Notes: generated by a model from the sequence alone, not told the origin. Counted from the stretch's first letter, positions 1-8,467 are shown. The stretch is 64,000 nucleotides of DNA from Actinotalea lenta (GCF_030586465.1 NZ_JAUQYP010000001.1:1481446-1545445), one strand, 5' to 3'. Program-made: numbers and translations.

Positions 1-176
1 CGGTGCCGGGTGGCCGCTGCGCGCCAGCGGCGGCGGGCCGCGGTGGCGGACTCGTCGAGGTCGGCGACGGCTGCCGCGGCGGCGTTCGCGGAGGCACCGG
101 CCGCCAGACCGGCGACCAGGGCCGCGAGCTCGACGTCGTCGGGCTCGCCGCGCAGCACGCGCACGTCGGGGGTCAC
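1..176 (-). CDS. Acyl-CoA carboxylase epsilon subunit (partial, runs off the left edge)
   Basis: The reverse strand from a GTG at 176 reads [20 protein letters not shown] followed by an Ala-rich helix and an [10 protein letters not shown] basic stretch. This is the usual layout of the small actinobacterial acyl-CoA carboxylase epsilon subunit (VRVLRGxPxxxELAAL at the N terminus, a conserved Trp near the C terminus). Its GTG overlaps the TGA of the beta-subunit gene (GTGA, 4 nt), so the two are translationally coupled. In known complexes epsilon stabilises the alpha-beta assembly. The C terminus lies outside the window. Confidence 0.85.
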   Translation of the reverse strand, partial: MTPDVRVLRGEPDDVELAALVAGLAAGASANAAAAAVADLDESATAARRRWRAAATRH

Positions 177-1780
177 AGCGGGATGTTCCCGTGCTTCTTG
201 GCCGGCAGCGCCGCACGCTTGCTGCGCAGCGTCCGCAGCGCGCGGACCACCTGAGGGCGTGTCCGGGACGGCGCGATCACCGCGTCGACGTCGCCGCGCT
301 CCGCCGCGACGTAGGGGTTCACCAGCGCGTCGGTGTAGTCCGCGACGAGGCGGGACCGCTCCGCCTCCACGTCGCCCCCCGACTCGGCGACCTTCTTGAG
401 CGTGCCGCGCTGCAGGATGTTCACGGCACCGGCCGCACCCATCACCGCGATCTGGGCGGTGGGCCAGGCCAGGTTCACGTCCGCGCCCAGCTGCTTGGAC
501 CCCATGACGATGTACGCCCCGCCGTACGCCTTGCGCGTGATGACCGTGACCAATGGCACCGTCGCCTCGGCGTACGCGAAGATCAGCTTCGCGCCGCGCC
601 GGATGATGCCGTTCCACTCCTGCTCCGTGCCCGGCAGGAACCCCGGCACGTCGACGAACGTCAGCACCGGGATGCCGAACGCGTCACAGGTCCGCACGAA
701 CCGCGCCGCCTTCTCGCTCGCCGCGATGTCCAGGGTGCCCGCCATGTGCAGCGGCTGGTTCGCGACCACCCCGACCGCCTGGCCCTCGACGTGCCCGAAG
801 CCGATCAGGATGTTCGGCGCGTACAGCGGCTGCACCTCGAGCAGCTCGCCGTGGTCCAGCACGTGCTCCACAACGGTGCGCATGTCGTACGGCTGGTTGT
901 CGAAGTCCGGGACCAGGGTGTCCAGCTCGAGGTCCGCCTCGGAGATGTCCAGCGCCTCGGGCCGCTCGACGTCCTCCGGCCACACCGGCGGGTCGGAGAG
1001 GTTGTTGCTGGGCAGGTAGCCCAGCAGCGCGCGCACGTAGTCGATCGCGTCGTCCTCGTCCGCGCCCAGGTAGTGCGCCACGCCGGACCGCGAGTTGTGC
1101 GTCTGCCCGCCACCGAGCTCCTCGAAGCCCACGTCCTCGCCCGTCACGGCGCGGATCACGTCCGGGCCCGTGATGAACATGTTCGAGGTGCCGTCGGCCA
1201 TCACGACGAAGTCGGTCAGCGCGGGGGAGTAGACGGCGCCACCCGCGCTCGGGCCCAGGATCAGCGAGATCTGCGGGATGACGCCCGAGGCGGCCACGTT
1301 GCGACGGAAGATCTCGGCGAACTGGGTCAGGGCAGCGACCCCCTCCTGGATGCGCGCACCGCCGCCGTCCAGGATCCCGACCAGCGGCATGCCGGTGCGC
1401 AGCGCCAGGTCCATCACCTTGGCGATCTTCTGCCCGTGCATCTCGCCCAGCGAGCCGCCGAACACGCTGAAGTCCTGGCTGTAGACGGCGACCGGGCGGC
1501 CGTCGACGGTGCCGTGCCCGGTGATGACGCCGTCCCCCGGGACGCGCCGCGCGTCCAGGCCGAAGTTCGTCGAGCGGTGCGCGACCATCGCGTCCAGCTC
1601 GGTGAAGCTGTCCTCGTCCAGGAGCGCGGCGATGCGCTCGCGGGCGGTCTTCTTGCCGCGGGCGTGCTGCTTGGCGGCGGCGGTCTCCTCGGCGCCGGCC
1701 AGCTCGGCGTTGCGCTGCTCGAGGTCGGCGAGGCGCCCAGCGGTGGTGGGTGTCTCCACGGCGGTCTGCGGGTCGGTCAC
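173..1780 (-). CDS. accD: Acyl-CoA carboxylase carboxyltransferase beta subunit (AccD/PccB type)
   Basis: This 535-residue protein is the carboxyltransferase that moves the carboxyl group from biotin to acetyl- or propionyl-CoA to make malonyl- or methylmalonyl-CoA for lipid synthesis. Two crotonase-fold halves are visible, with glycine-rich oxyanion loops at about residues 138-147 (GGGARIQEG) and 176-188 ([13 protein letters not shown]) and a second in the C half ([10 protein letters not shown]). It ends in the family-typical KKHGNIPL. In the Streptomyces coelicolor enzymes the GGAYxVM position is Asp in propionyl-specific PccB and Ile in the broader AccB; here it is Ile, which suggests use of both acetyl- and propionyl-CoA. 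The start is a leaderless-type GTG, 7 nt after TACCCT. It diverges from birA, whose product would biotinylate the partner alpha subunit, encoded elsewhere. Confidence 0.95.
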   Translation of the reverse strand: MTDPQTAVETPTTAGRLADLEQRNAELAGAEETAAAKQHARGKKTARERIAALLDEDSFTELDAMVAHRSTNFGLDARRVPGDGVITGHGTVDGRPVAVYSQDFSVFGGSLGEMHGQKIAKVMDLALRTGMPLVGILDGGGARIQEGVAALTQFAEIFRRNVAASGVIPQISLILGPSAGGAVYSPALTDFVVMADGTSNMFITGPDVIRAVTGEDVGFEELGGGQTHNSRSGVAHYLGADEDDAIDYVRALLGYLPSNNLSDPPVWPEDVERPEALDISEADLELDTLVPDFDNQPYDMRTVVEHVLDHGELLEVQPLYAPNILIGFGHVEGQAVGVVANQPLHMAGTLDIAASEKAARFVRTCDAFGIPVLTFVDVPGFLPGTEQEWNGIIRRGAKLIFAYAEATVPLVTVITRKAYGGAYIVMGSKQLGADVNLAWPTAQIAVMGAAGAVNILQRGTLKKVAESGGDVEAERSRLVADYTDALVNPYVAAERGDVDAVIAPSRTRPQVVRALRTLRSKRAALPAKKHGNIPL

Positions 1781-1787
1781 CTGCAGC

Positions 1788-1793
1788 AGGGTA
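1788..1793 (-). promoter_or_regulatory. Candidate leaderless -10 box of accD
   Basis: TACCCT on the reverse strand lies 7 nt before the GTG start of accD, the spacing expected if transcription begins at the start codon. Confidence 0.5.
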
Positions 1794-1795
1794 GT

Positions 1796-1810
1796 TGTCG
1801 GAACCCGACA
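1796..1810. promoter_or_regulatory. Inverted repeat in the accD promoter
   Basis: TGTCGG-AAC-CCGACA is a 6-3-6 inverted repeat lying just upstream of the candidate accD -10 box, inside the expected -35/-10 spacer. It could be a repressor site. No regulator in the window can be assigned to it. Confidence 0.3.
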
Positions 1811-1895
1811 TGCTCAGTGTGAGACTCGACCGTGTCGCCCGGTCCGCGTGTGTGGGACCGCACAATCCCCGATGCCGCAGGGCTGTGACGCCCGC

Positions 1896-1901
1896 TACCG
1901 T
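1896..1901 (+). promoter_or_regulatory. Candidate leaderless -10 box of birA
   Basis: TACCGT is followed by exactly 6 nt (GGCCGG) and the GTG of birA. Confidence 0.55.
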
Positions 1902-1907
1902 GGCCGG

Positions 1908-2744
1908 GTGGATCACCTCGACGCCGCCGCGCTGCGCGCGGCGTTGGCCGGCGTGCCGCTGGGCCGCGTCGAGCTGGTCGACGAGGTCGGATCGACGTCG
2001 ACGGCGCTGATCGACGCCGCGGCGGCCGACCCCGGTGCGTGGCCCGACCGGTCCGTGCTCGTCGCCGAGCACCAGCAGGCCGGCCGGGGCCGGGCAGGCC
2101 GCACCTGGACGACACCGCGCGGCGTCGCGCTGACCGCATCGGTGCTGCTGCGGCCCGAGGTGGACCCCGCCCGCTGGGGCTGGGTGCCGCTGCTCGCCGG
2201 GCTCGCAGTGGCCCGCGCCGTGCGGGGCCTGGGCGCGCCGGCCGTGCTCAAGTGGCCCAACGACGTCCTGCTACCCGCGGACCCGCCCGAACCGGGCTGG
2301 GGGCGGTACCGCAAGCTCGCCGGGGTCCTCGCCGAGCTGCGGTCCGGGCCTGAGGGGCCGTCCGTCGTCGTGGGGGTGGGCGTCAACGTCGCACAGCGCT
2401 GGGACCAGCTGCCGGTGCCGTCGGCGACCTCGCTCGCGCTCGCAGGCGTCGAGGTCTCGCGCCAGGACCTGCTGGTCGCCCTGCTGGCCCGCTGGGTCGA
2501 GCTCGACGCGGCGTGGCGCTCGTCCGGCGGCGACGGCGCGATGCTGGCCGATGCGTGGCTCGCCCTGTCGGTCACGATCGGGCAGCACGTCGTCGTGGAC
2601 CTTCCGGGCGGAGGCCGGGTCGAGGGTGCGGCGGTCGGGCTCGACACGGGTGGTGCGCTGCTCGTCCGGGGCACCGACGGAACCACGGCCGTGCACGCCG
2701 GCGACGTCCGGGTGCGTGTGTCCGGGGCGGGATCCGGCGACTAG
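1908..2744 (+). CDS. birA: Biotin--[acetyl-CoA-carboxylase] ligase, monofunctional
   Basis: A 278-residue biotin protein ligase that makes biotinyl-5'-AMP and attaches biotin to the carboxyl-carrier lysine of acyl-CoA carboxylases. The biotin-loop signature GRGRAGRTW (about residue 65) and the KWPNDV motif (about 115) are present, followed by a small SH3-like C-terminal domain (DLPGGGRVEGAAVGLD). There is no N-terminal helix-turn-helix, so it belongs to the monofunctional class that does not repress transcription. The reading frame is open further upstream, but the GTG at 1908 is chosen because homology begins there and it lies 6 nt after a TACCGT box. It is divergent from accD, matching its role in activating the same complex. 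Confidence 0.93.
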   Translation: MDHLDAAALRAALAGVPLGRVELVDEVGSTSTALIDAAAADPGAWPDRSVLVAEHQQAGRGRAGRTWTTPRGVALTASVLLRPEVDPARWGWVPLLAGLAVARAVRGLGAPAVLKWPNDVLLPADPPEPGWGRYRKLAGVLAELRSGPEGPSVVVGVGVNVAQRWDQLPVPSATSLALAGVEVSRQDLLVALLARWVELDAAWRSSGGDGAMLADAWLALSVTIGQHVVVDLPGGGRVEGAAVGLDTGGALLVRGTDGTTAVHAGDVRVRVSGAGSGD

Positions 2745-2747
2745 CCT
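2742..2747 (+). promoter_or_regulatory. Candidate -10 box formed by the birA stop codon
   Basis: TAGCCT consists of the TAG stop codon of birA plus CCT. Exactly 6 nt later (GACTGG) comes the ATG of the cyclase gene. The stop codon would therefore double as the first half of a leaderless promoter. Confidence 0.45.
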
Positions 2748-2753
2748 GACTGG

Positions 2754-3767
2754 ATGGCAGAGGCTGCCGGCCGGCCGCCGGAAGACCTGGACCAGGCTCT
2801 CGCGCACCTGCAGGACGTGCTGCTCGGGGGCCCACGGGACCTGACCCTCGACGACGTCGCGCGGCGGGTCGGTGCGGGACCCGACGAGGTGGCCGCGTTC
2901 TGGACCGCCCTCGGTCTGTCGGTCCCGGCCTCCGGCGAAGCCGGCTTCACCGCGACCGACGCCGACGTGGTGGCGGCCTTCCTGGGTGCCGGTCACGAGT
3001 ACGGGCTCTCCGCCACGACGGGCACGTCCCTGGTGCGCGCCATCGGGCACTCCACCGAACGGCTGGTCGGCTGGCAGACGGAGGCGCTCGTCGACCACCT
3101 CGCGGCGAAGTACGCCCTGAGCGACCCCGACGCGAGGGCCCTGCTGGTCGCCAGGCTCCCGCTGGTGGAGGGTCTGCTGCGCCGTGGGCTGGAGCACGCG
3201 TGGTGCCGCCACCTCGCTGCCGCGGCGACTCGCGCGGTCGCGGCCGCTCGCGGTCGGGACGGCGTCGACCCCGATCAGCTGCCTCTGGCGCGCGCCGTCG
3301 GCCTGGCCGACGTGGTGGGCTTCACCACCCGCACCGCCGACCTGGGGGCGGCTGCCCTGGCCGACTACATCCAGGAGTTCGAGGCGCAGGCCCGGGACGT
3401 GGTGACCGAGCACGGCGGACGGGTGGTCAAGACCGTCGGGGACGCCCTGCTGTTCGTCGCCGACGACGCCGCCGCCGGCGCGCGCGTGGCGTTGGGGCTC
3501 GTCCGTTCGCTCGGCCCGGACAGTGACGCCCCGCTGCGGGTCGGGCTGGTGTGGGGTCGGGTGCTGTCCCGGTTCGGCGACATCTTCGGCCCGTCCGTCG
3601 CGTTGGCCGCCCGGCTGTGCGACGAGGCCGGTCCCGGCCGCGTCCTCGTCGACGAGGCGACCGCGGCCTGCCTGCCCGGGTTCCTGCTGGACCCTCTCGA
3701 GGTGCGCGACGTCGCGGGCATCGGCCCGCTGCGGCCGTCGCTGCTCATCGCCGAGCGCATCCGGTGA
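2754..3767 (+). CDS. Class III nucleotidyl (adenylate/guanylate) cyclase with N-terminal regulatory domain
   Basis: A soluble 337-residue protein with an all-helical N-terminal half (about 1-170), which resembles the regulatory domain of mycobacterial Rv1264-type cyclases, and a C-terminal class III catalytic domain. The metal-binding Asp residues are at 186 (ADVVGFT) and 230 (KTVGD). The substrate-selecting Lys226 and Asp276 (GDIFGP) favour ATP. The transition-state Arg287 (AARL) is kept, but the usual Asn four residues before it is Ala283 (VALAAR instead of VNLAAR), which may lower activity. There is no membrane segment. The gene follows birA by 9 nt and probably has its own leaderless promoter. 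Its cAMP could feed the CRP-type site seen at 59421. Confidence 0.85.
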   Translation: MAEAAGRPPEDLDQALAHLQDVLLGGPRDLTLDDVARRVGAGPDEVAAFWTALGLSVPASGEAGFTATDADVVAAFLGAGHEYGLSATTGTSLVRAIGHSTERLVGWQTEALVDHLAAKYALSDPDARALLVARLPLVEGLLRRGLEHAWCRHLAAAATRAVAAARGRDGVDPDQLPLARAVGLADVVGFTTRTADLGAAALADYIQEFEAQARDVVTEHGGRVVKTVGDALLFVADDAAAGARVALGLVRSLGPDSDAPLRVGLVWGRVLSRFGDIFGPSVALAARLCDEAGPGRVLVDEATAACLPGFLLDPLEVRDVAGIGPLRPSLLIAERIR

Positions 3768-3795
3768 CCCGCCGCTCCGAGGCGGTGCGCTCCGG

Positions 3796-4545
3796 TCAGG
3801 CCGGCTCGATCAGCTCGGGTCCGTCGTTGCGGACCGAGCTGACGGCCGTCGAGACGGTGACGGCGGTCAGTCCGCGAGGCGGAGCCCCGAGGAGGGCCGC
3901 CGCCTCGCGCGCCTCCACCGACGGGTCGAGCCAGGTCGCCCAGTCGCCCGGGTCGACCAGGACGGGTTGGCGGTCGTGCAGCGGCCCGATCACCGGGTCG
4001 TCCGCCGGGGCGCCACCCGTGACGATGGTCATCGAGACCAGCCAGCGCAGCGGGTCGTCGTCGGAGCATCCCGGGTCCCGCCAGAACTCGTACAGCCCGG
4101 CGAACGCGAGGAGGCCGCCGTCGGTGCGGTGGATCCAGTGCGGCGTCTTGCGGGCGCGGCGCGGCGAGCCCTCCGGCGGGTCGGTCCACTCGTACCAGCC
4201 CTCGGCGGGCACCAGGCAGCGACGGGATGCCAGGGCCTTGCGGAACGCGGGCTTCTCGCCGACGGTCTCCATGCGCGCGTTGATCAGGCGAGACCCGATC
4301 GAGGGGTCCTTGGCCCAGCCGGGCACCAGGCCCCAGCGGGCCAGGCGCAGCGAGCGCACCGGCTCGCCGCGGGTGCCGTCGGCGAGCTTCTCGGGCCGCT
4401 CGACGACGATGCGTACCGGATCGGTCGGGGCGAGGTTCCACGACGGGGGCAGGCCCGCGGCGTCGTCGGCCACGTCCTCGGGGTCGACCCCGAAGGCGTC
4501 GGCGAGGTCCTGGGTCGCCCGGAACGAGGCGTAGCGGCCGCACAT
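3796..4545 (-). CDS. SOS response-associated peptidase (SRAP, YedK/HMCES family)
   Basis: A 249-residue SRAP protein. Family members crosslink covalently to abasic sites in single-stranded DNA through Cys2. The catalytic set is intact: Cys2 exposed after Met removal (MCGRY), Asn37 (WNLAPT), Arg91 in INARMET, Glu115 (AEGWYEW) and His190 (GPLHDRQPV). The start must be this ATG because Cys must be residue 2. A CATCCT hexamer lies exactly 6 nt upstream, consistent with a leaderless message. It converges with the cyclase gene, leaving a 28-nt gap. I see no SOS box close by. Confidence 0.93.
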   Translation of the reverse strand: MCGRYASFRATQDLADAFGVDPEDVADDAAGLPPSWNLAPTDPVRIVVERPEKLADGTRGEPVRSLRLARWGLVPGWAKDPSIGSRLINARMETVGEKPAFRKALASRRCLVPAEGWYEWTDPPEGSPRRARKTPHWIHRTDGGLLAFAGLYEFWRDPGCSDDDPLRWLVSMTIVTGGAPADDPVIGPLHDRQPVLVDPGDWATWLDPSVEAREAAALLGAPPRGLTAVTVSTAVSSVRNDGPELIEPA

Positions 4546-4551
4546 GGGTCC

Positions 4552-4557
4552 AGGATG
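4552..4557 (-). promoter_or_regulatory. Candidate leaderless -10 box of the SRAP gene
   Basis: CATCCT on the reverse strand lies 6 nt before the ATG. It is a weaker match, with C instead of T in the first position. Confidence 0.35.
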
Positions 4558-4566
4558 CCGCTCGGG

Positions 4567-6216
4567 TCAGACAACGGCAGTGGCCGCGGCGCGGCCGGCG
4601 ACCCGGCCCGAGAACAGGCAGCCGCCCAGGAACGTCCCCTCCAGCGCGTTGTAGCCCATCATCCCGCCCCCGCCGAACCCGGCGACCTCGCCCGCCGCGA
4701 ACAACCCCGGGGTGACGGCGGCCGCGTCGCCTGTCAGGCACCTACCGTCCAGGTCCGTGACCAGCCCGCCGAGCGTCTTGCGGGACAGCACGCGCAGCCG
4801 CACCGCGATCAGCGGCCCGGCCTTCGGGTCGAGCAGCCGGTGCGGCGGCGCGACGCGCAGCAGTCGGTCCCCGCGGTAGCGCCGCGCCCCGCGGATCGCG
4901 GTGACCTGCGCGTCCTTGCCGAACGGGTGGGCGATCTCGCGGTCCCGGGCCTCGACGACCTCGCGGATCGCGGCCGGGTCCAGCGGCACCCCGCCCAGCT
5001 CGGACATGCCCGCCACCAGCTCCTCGAGCGTGTCCGCCACCAGGAAGTCCTCGCCGTGGTCGCAGAACGCCTGGACCGGCCCGGGAGGTCCCGGTCGCAG
5101 CCGTCCGGCCAGCAGGCGCAGGTCGCGCCCGGTCAGGTCCGGGTTCTGCTCGGAGCCGGACAGCGCGAACTCCTTCTCGATCACCCGCGAGCTCAGGACG
5201 AACCACGAGTGGTCGTATCCCGTCGTGCGCAGGTGCCGCAGCGTGCCGAGCGTGTCGAAGCCCGGGTAGCACGGCGCCGGGAGCCGGTGGCCGGCGGCGT
5301 CCAGCCATAGCGACGACGGGCCGGGCAGGATCCGGATGCCGTGCCCCGGCCAGATCGGGTCCCAGTTGCGCACGCCCTCGGTGTAGTGCCACATCCGGTC
5401 CCGGCCGATGACCACGGCGCCGGCCCGTTCGGTGATCGCGAGCATCCGGCCGTCCACGTGCGCCGGCACGCCGGTCACCATGTCCAGGGGTGGGCTGCCG
5501 AGCCGCGCCGGCCACGCGGCGCGCACCAGGTCCAGGTTCCCGCCGATGCCGCCGCTGGTTACCACGACGGCCTGGCCGCGCGCCTCGAACTCGCCGACGA
5601 CGTCGCGGTTGCTGGGCCGGCCGCGCTCGGCGTCGCTCGGCGCGAGCACGGCCCCGCGCACCCCGGTCACCACGCCGTCGGTGACGACCACCTCGTCCAC
5701 CCGGTGGCGGAAGGCGACCCGGATCCGTCCCGCGGCCACGTGCTCGCGGACCCGGCGCTCGAACGGCTCGACCACGCCCGGCCCGGTGCCCCACGTCAGG
5801 TGGAAGCGCGGCACGGAGTTGCCGTGGCCGGTGGCGCGCCCGTCGCCGCGCTCCGCCCAGCCGACCACGGGGAAGATCCGGTGCCCCATCGCGCGCAGCC
5901 ACGCGCGCTGCTCGCCGGCGGCATGCTCGACGTAGGCGCGGGCGAACCGGCGCGGCCAGGCGTCCTCCGGGCGGTCGAACTGTGCCGAGCCCAGCCAGTC
6001 GGACCACGCGAGGTCGAACGAGTCGTGCACGCCCATCCGGCGCTGCTCGGGCGTGTCGACCAGGAACAGGCCGCCCAGGCTCCAGAAGGCCTGGCCGCCC
6101 AGCGACTGCTCGGGCTCCTGGTCCAGCAGCAGGACGGTGCGTCCGGCGTCCGCGACTTCGGCGGCCGCGACCAGCCCGGCGAGCCCTGCGCCCACGACCA
6201 CGACGTCGGCGTCCAT
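4567..6216 (-). CDS. FAD-binding dehydrogenase (FAD-dependent ketosteroid dehydrogenase/fumarate reductase-like)
   Basis: A 549-residue flavoprotein. The N terminus [18 protein letters not shown] is a dinucleotide-binding GxGxxG fold (residues 8-13), followed by an acidic residue ending the second strand (LLLDQE). The C terminus has the second FAD contact (GLFAAGEVAGFGGGGMMGYN). Length and layout match the COG3573-type FAD-binding dehydrogenases, a family whose substrates are mostly unknown. It has no signal peptide, heme or iron-sulfur motif, so it is probably cytosolic. The frame is open 234 nt further upstream, but the flavin fold starts at this ATG, which follows TACCAT by 8 nt. It is divergent from the efflux gene at 6296. 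Confidence 0.85.
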   Translation of the reverse strand: MDADVVVVGAGLAGLVAAAEVADAGRTVLLLDQEPEQSLGGQAFWSLGGLFLVDTPEQRRMGVHDSFDLAWSDWLGSAQFDRPEDAWPRRFARAYVEHAAGEQRAWLRAMGHRIFPVVGWAERGDGRATGHGNSVPRFHLTWGTGPGVVEPFERRVREHVAAGRIRVAFRHRVDEVVVTDGVVTGVRGAVLAPSDAERGRPSNRDVVGEFEARGQAVVVTSGGIGGNLDLVRAAWPARLGSPPLDMVTGVPAHVDGRMLAITERAGAVVIGRDRMWHYTEGVRNWDPIWPGHGIRILPGPSSLWLDAAGHRLPAPCYPGFDTLGTLRHLRTTGYDHSWFVLSSRVIEKEFALSGSEQNPDLTGRDLRLLAGRLRPGPPGPVQAFCDHGEDFLVADTLEELVAGMSELGGVPLDPAAIREVVEARDREIAHPFGKDAQVTAIRGARRYRGDRLLRVAPPHRLLDPKAGPLIAVRLRVLSRKTLGGLVTDLDGRCLTGDAAAVTPGLFAAGEVAGFGGGGMMGYNALEGTFLGGCLFSGRVAGRAAATAVV

Positions 6217-6224
6217 GGCCGTCG

Positions 6225-6230
6225 ATGGTA
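6225..6230 (-). promoter_or_regulatory. Candidate -10 box of the FAD dehydrogenase gene
   Basis: TACCAT on the reverse strand ends 8 nt before the ATG at 6216, so any leader would be at most 1-2 nt. Confidence 0.4.
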
Positions 6231-6267
6231 CGGGCCCCGTCCCGCGACCTGGCGGAGCCTCGTGGAT

Positions 6268-6279
6268 CGAATCGATTCG
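6268..6279. promoter_or_regulatory. Perfect 12-bp palindrome in a divergent promoter region
   Basis: CGAATCGATTCG lies 3 nt upstream of the -10 hexamer of the efflux gene, in the 79-nt gap shared with the FAD dehydrogenase gene. Its position suits a repressor that controls the efflux gene or both genes. No adjacent regulator gene is present. Confidence 0.4.
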
Positions 6280-6282
6280 TCC

Positions 6283-6288
6283 TATCCT
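6283..6288 (+). promoter_or_regulatory. Candidate leaderless -10 box of the efflux gene
   Basis: TATCCT is followed by 7 nt and the GTG at 6296. Confidence 0.5.
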
Positions 6289-6295
6289 GGTGGCC

Positions 6296-7615
6296 GTGAC
6301 CCGCCGCCCCGTCCCGACGACTGCTGCGTCCGGTTCGCGGCTGCCCGCGTCGTTCGTGATGCTGATCGGCTCGTTCACGCTGCTTCCGGCGATGTCGACC
6401 GACATGTACCTGCCCTCGCTGCCGCAGGTCGCCACGGACCTGGGCACCACCGCCGCCGGCGCTCAGTTCACCATCACCGGCATGGTCCTGGGCGGCGCTG
6501 CGGGACAGCTGATCGTGGGTCCGCTGTCCGACCGGGTCGGACGTCGCAAGCCCGCGCTCGTCGCGGTCAGCGGGCACGTCCTGATCTCCCTGCTCTGCGC
6601 GATCGCACCGTCCATCGGGGTCCTGGCCGGCCTGCGCCTGCTGCAGGGCTTCTTCGCGGCGAGCGGCATCGTCACGGCGATCGCCGTGGTGCGGGACCGC
6701 TACACCGGGTCCGAGGTGGCCCGCCTGATGTCCCGGCTGATGCTCGTCATCGCAGCCGCGCCGATGCTCGCCCCCTCGATCGGCACGGTGGTCGCAGGGC
6801 AGTGGGGCTGGCGGGCGGTGTTCCTCGTCCTGGCCGGGGTGGGCGGCGCACTCCTGGTGTTCGCGCTGCTGCGGCTCCCCGAGTCGCTCCCGCCCGAGCG
6901 CCGCCAACGGCACGGCGTCGGTGCGCTCGCGCGCGGGTACCTGGACCTGCTGCGTGACAAGCGGTTCCGTGCCCTCGCGGTGCTGCCGGGCATGGCCCAG
7001 GCGGTGGTGATCAGCTACGTCGCCGGGTCGCCGTTCGTGCTGCGCGAGCAGTTCGGGCTCTCCGGCGGTCAGTTCTCCCTGGTGTTCGCCCTCGGCGGCG
7101 CGTCCCTGGTCGCCGGGTCCCAGCTCAACGCCGGGCTGGTCCGCAGGATCAGCCCCAGCCGCCTGCTGCGCGTGGGGGCCCCGGCGATGGCCGGCTCCTC
7201 GGCGGTTCTCGTGGTCATGGTCGTCGGCGGTGTCGGCGGTGTGCTGGGGCTGCTCGTGCCGCTGTGGTGCGCGCTGTTCGCCCTCGGGTTCGTCACCTCG
7301 AACGCGTCCGCCCTCGCGCTCTCCCGGCACGGCGAGCGCGCCGGGACCGCAGCGGCGACCATCGGGGCCCTCCAGTCCGGGGTGGCGGGCTCGGTCAGCC
7401 CGCTCGTCGGGCTGCTCGGCGGTGACGCGGTCGCGATGACGTCGGTGATCCTGGGCACGGCCGTGGTCGCACTGCTCGTCCTGGGACTGGCCACACCGAT
7501 CTACCGCCGCCAGGGCTGGGTCGCCCTGGACGCGCCGGGCAGCGACCCGAGCCCCGATCTCGAGGGCGCCGGCCTGGTGACCTCCGCCGAGTCCGGAGCG
7601 ACGGCCACCGCCTGA
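6296..7615 (+). CDS. Bcr/CflA-type multidrug efflux MFS transporter
   Basis: A 439-residue, 12-helix major facilitator. TM1 is followed by the Bcr/CflA signature (STDMYLPSLP), motif A appears as GPLSDRVGRRKP, and the antiporter region between TM4 and TM6 has RDRYTG and QWGWRAVF. Family members export drugs such as bicyclomycin and chloramphenicol in exchange for protons; the substrate here cannot be read from sequence. The frame extends upstream, but the GTG at 6296 sits 7 nt after TATCCT and gives a normal N terminus. It is divergent from the FAD dehydrogenase and converges on the DUF72 gene with a 12-nt gap. Confidence 0.92.
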   Translation: MTRRPVPTTAASGSRLPASFVMLIGSFTLLPAMSTDMYLPSLPQVATDLGTTAAGAQFTITGMVLGGAAGQLIVGPLSDRVGRRKPALVAVSGHVLISLLCAIAPSIGVLAGLRLLQGFFAASGIVTAIAVVRDRYTGSEVARLMSRLMLVIAAAPMLAPSIGTVVAGQWGWRAVFLVLAGVGGALLVFALLRLPESLPPERRQRHGVGALARGYLDLLRDKRFRALAVLPGMAQAVVISYVAGSPFVLREQFGLSGGQFSLVFALGGASLVAGSQLNAGLVRRISPSRLLRVGAPAMAGSSAVLVVMVVGGVGGVLGLLVPLWCALFALGFVTSNASALALSRHGERAGTAAATIGALQSGVAGSVSPLVGLLGGDAVAMTSVILGTAVVALLVLGLATPIYRRQGWVALDAPGSDPSPDLEGAGLVTSAESGATATA

Positions 7616-7627
7616 CCGTGGCGCGCG

Positions 7628-8455
7628 TCACCCGGCGTCGGGCCCCACGCCGAGCCGCGCTGCCAGCCGCTGCGCGTCGAACGGCGCGTGCACCTTGGCG
7701 TCGTTGTCGAAGTACACCAGCACGTCCGCGGCGCTCGACCAGGTCCGGACGCGGTCGGCCCACCGGTCCAGCGCGGCGTCGTCGTAGCCGCTGGTGTACA
7801 GCTCGGTGTCGCCGTGCAGTCGGACGTACACCAGGTCCGTCGTGACGGCGTCCAGGGCGGGGAACCGGCCGGCGCTGTCGGCGACCACCAGCGCGACACC
7901 GTGGCGTCGGAGCAGGTCGGCGAAGCGCGGGTCGCTGAACGAGGGGTGTCGAGCCTCCACGGCGTGCCGCAGCGGCCGTTCGGGCAGGTCGGTCGTGGTC
8001 AGGGCCCGGTCGGCGATCCGCGGGTCGTGGCCGCGCGAGCGTTCGGCGGCGTCGCCGTGGGTGCGGGGCAGGAGCCGCAGGAAGGCGTCCAGGACGTCGG
8101 GTTCGAACGGCATCGTCGGCGGCAGCTGCCAGAGCACCGGGCCCAGGCGCCGGCCGAGGGCCAGCACCCCGGACGCCCAGAACGTGGCGAGCGGCTGCTC
8201 CACGCCGCGCAGGCGAAGCATGTGGGTCAGGTATCGCCCACCCTTGACGGCGAAGCAGAAGTCGACGGGCACCTCCGCCGCCCACCGGCGGTAGCTGTCC
8301 GGACGCTGCAACGAGTAGAACGACCCGTTGATCTCGATCGTCGTCAGCCGGCTGGCCGCGTACTCGAGCTCGCGTCGTTGCGGCAGCCCCGGCGGGTAGA
8401 ACGTTCCGCGCCACCGGGGATACCGCCACCCCGAGATGCCGGTGCGGACCTCCAT
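7628..8455 (-). CDS. DUF72 family protein (TIM-barrel fold)
   Basis: A 275-residue DUF72 protein, close to the usual length. The family signatures are present: TGISGWRYPRWRGTFYP at the N terminus, EINGSFYSLQ, FAVKGGRYLTH, LGPVLWQLPP, VEARHPSF and a C-terminal YVRLHGDTELY. DUF72 proteins adopt a TIM barrel, and their biochemical role is not established. The ATG lies exactly 6 nt after TAGCGT, so the message is probably leaderless. The neighbours suggest no pathway. Confidence 0.9.
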   Translation of the reverse strand: MEVRTGISGWRYPRWRGTFYPPGLPQRRELEYAASRLTTIEINGSFYSLQRPDSYRRWAAEVPVDFCFAVKGGRYLTHMLRLRGVEQPLATFWASGVLALGRRLGPVLWQLPPTMPFEPDVLDAFLRLLPRTHGDAAERSRGHDPRIADRALTTTDLPERPLRHAVEARHPSFSDPRFADLLRRHGVALVVADSAGRFPALDAVTTDLVYVRLHGDTELYTSGYDDAALDRWADRVRTWSSAADVLVYFDNDAKVHAPFDAQRLAARLGVGPDAG

Positions 8456-8461
8456 GCAGGC

Positions 8462-8467
8462 ACGCTA
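8462..8467 (-). promoter_or_regulatory. Candidate leaderless -10 box of the DUF72 gene
   Basis: TAGCGT on the reverse strand lies 6 nt (GCCTGC) before the ATG. Confidence 0.5.
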
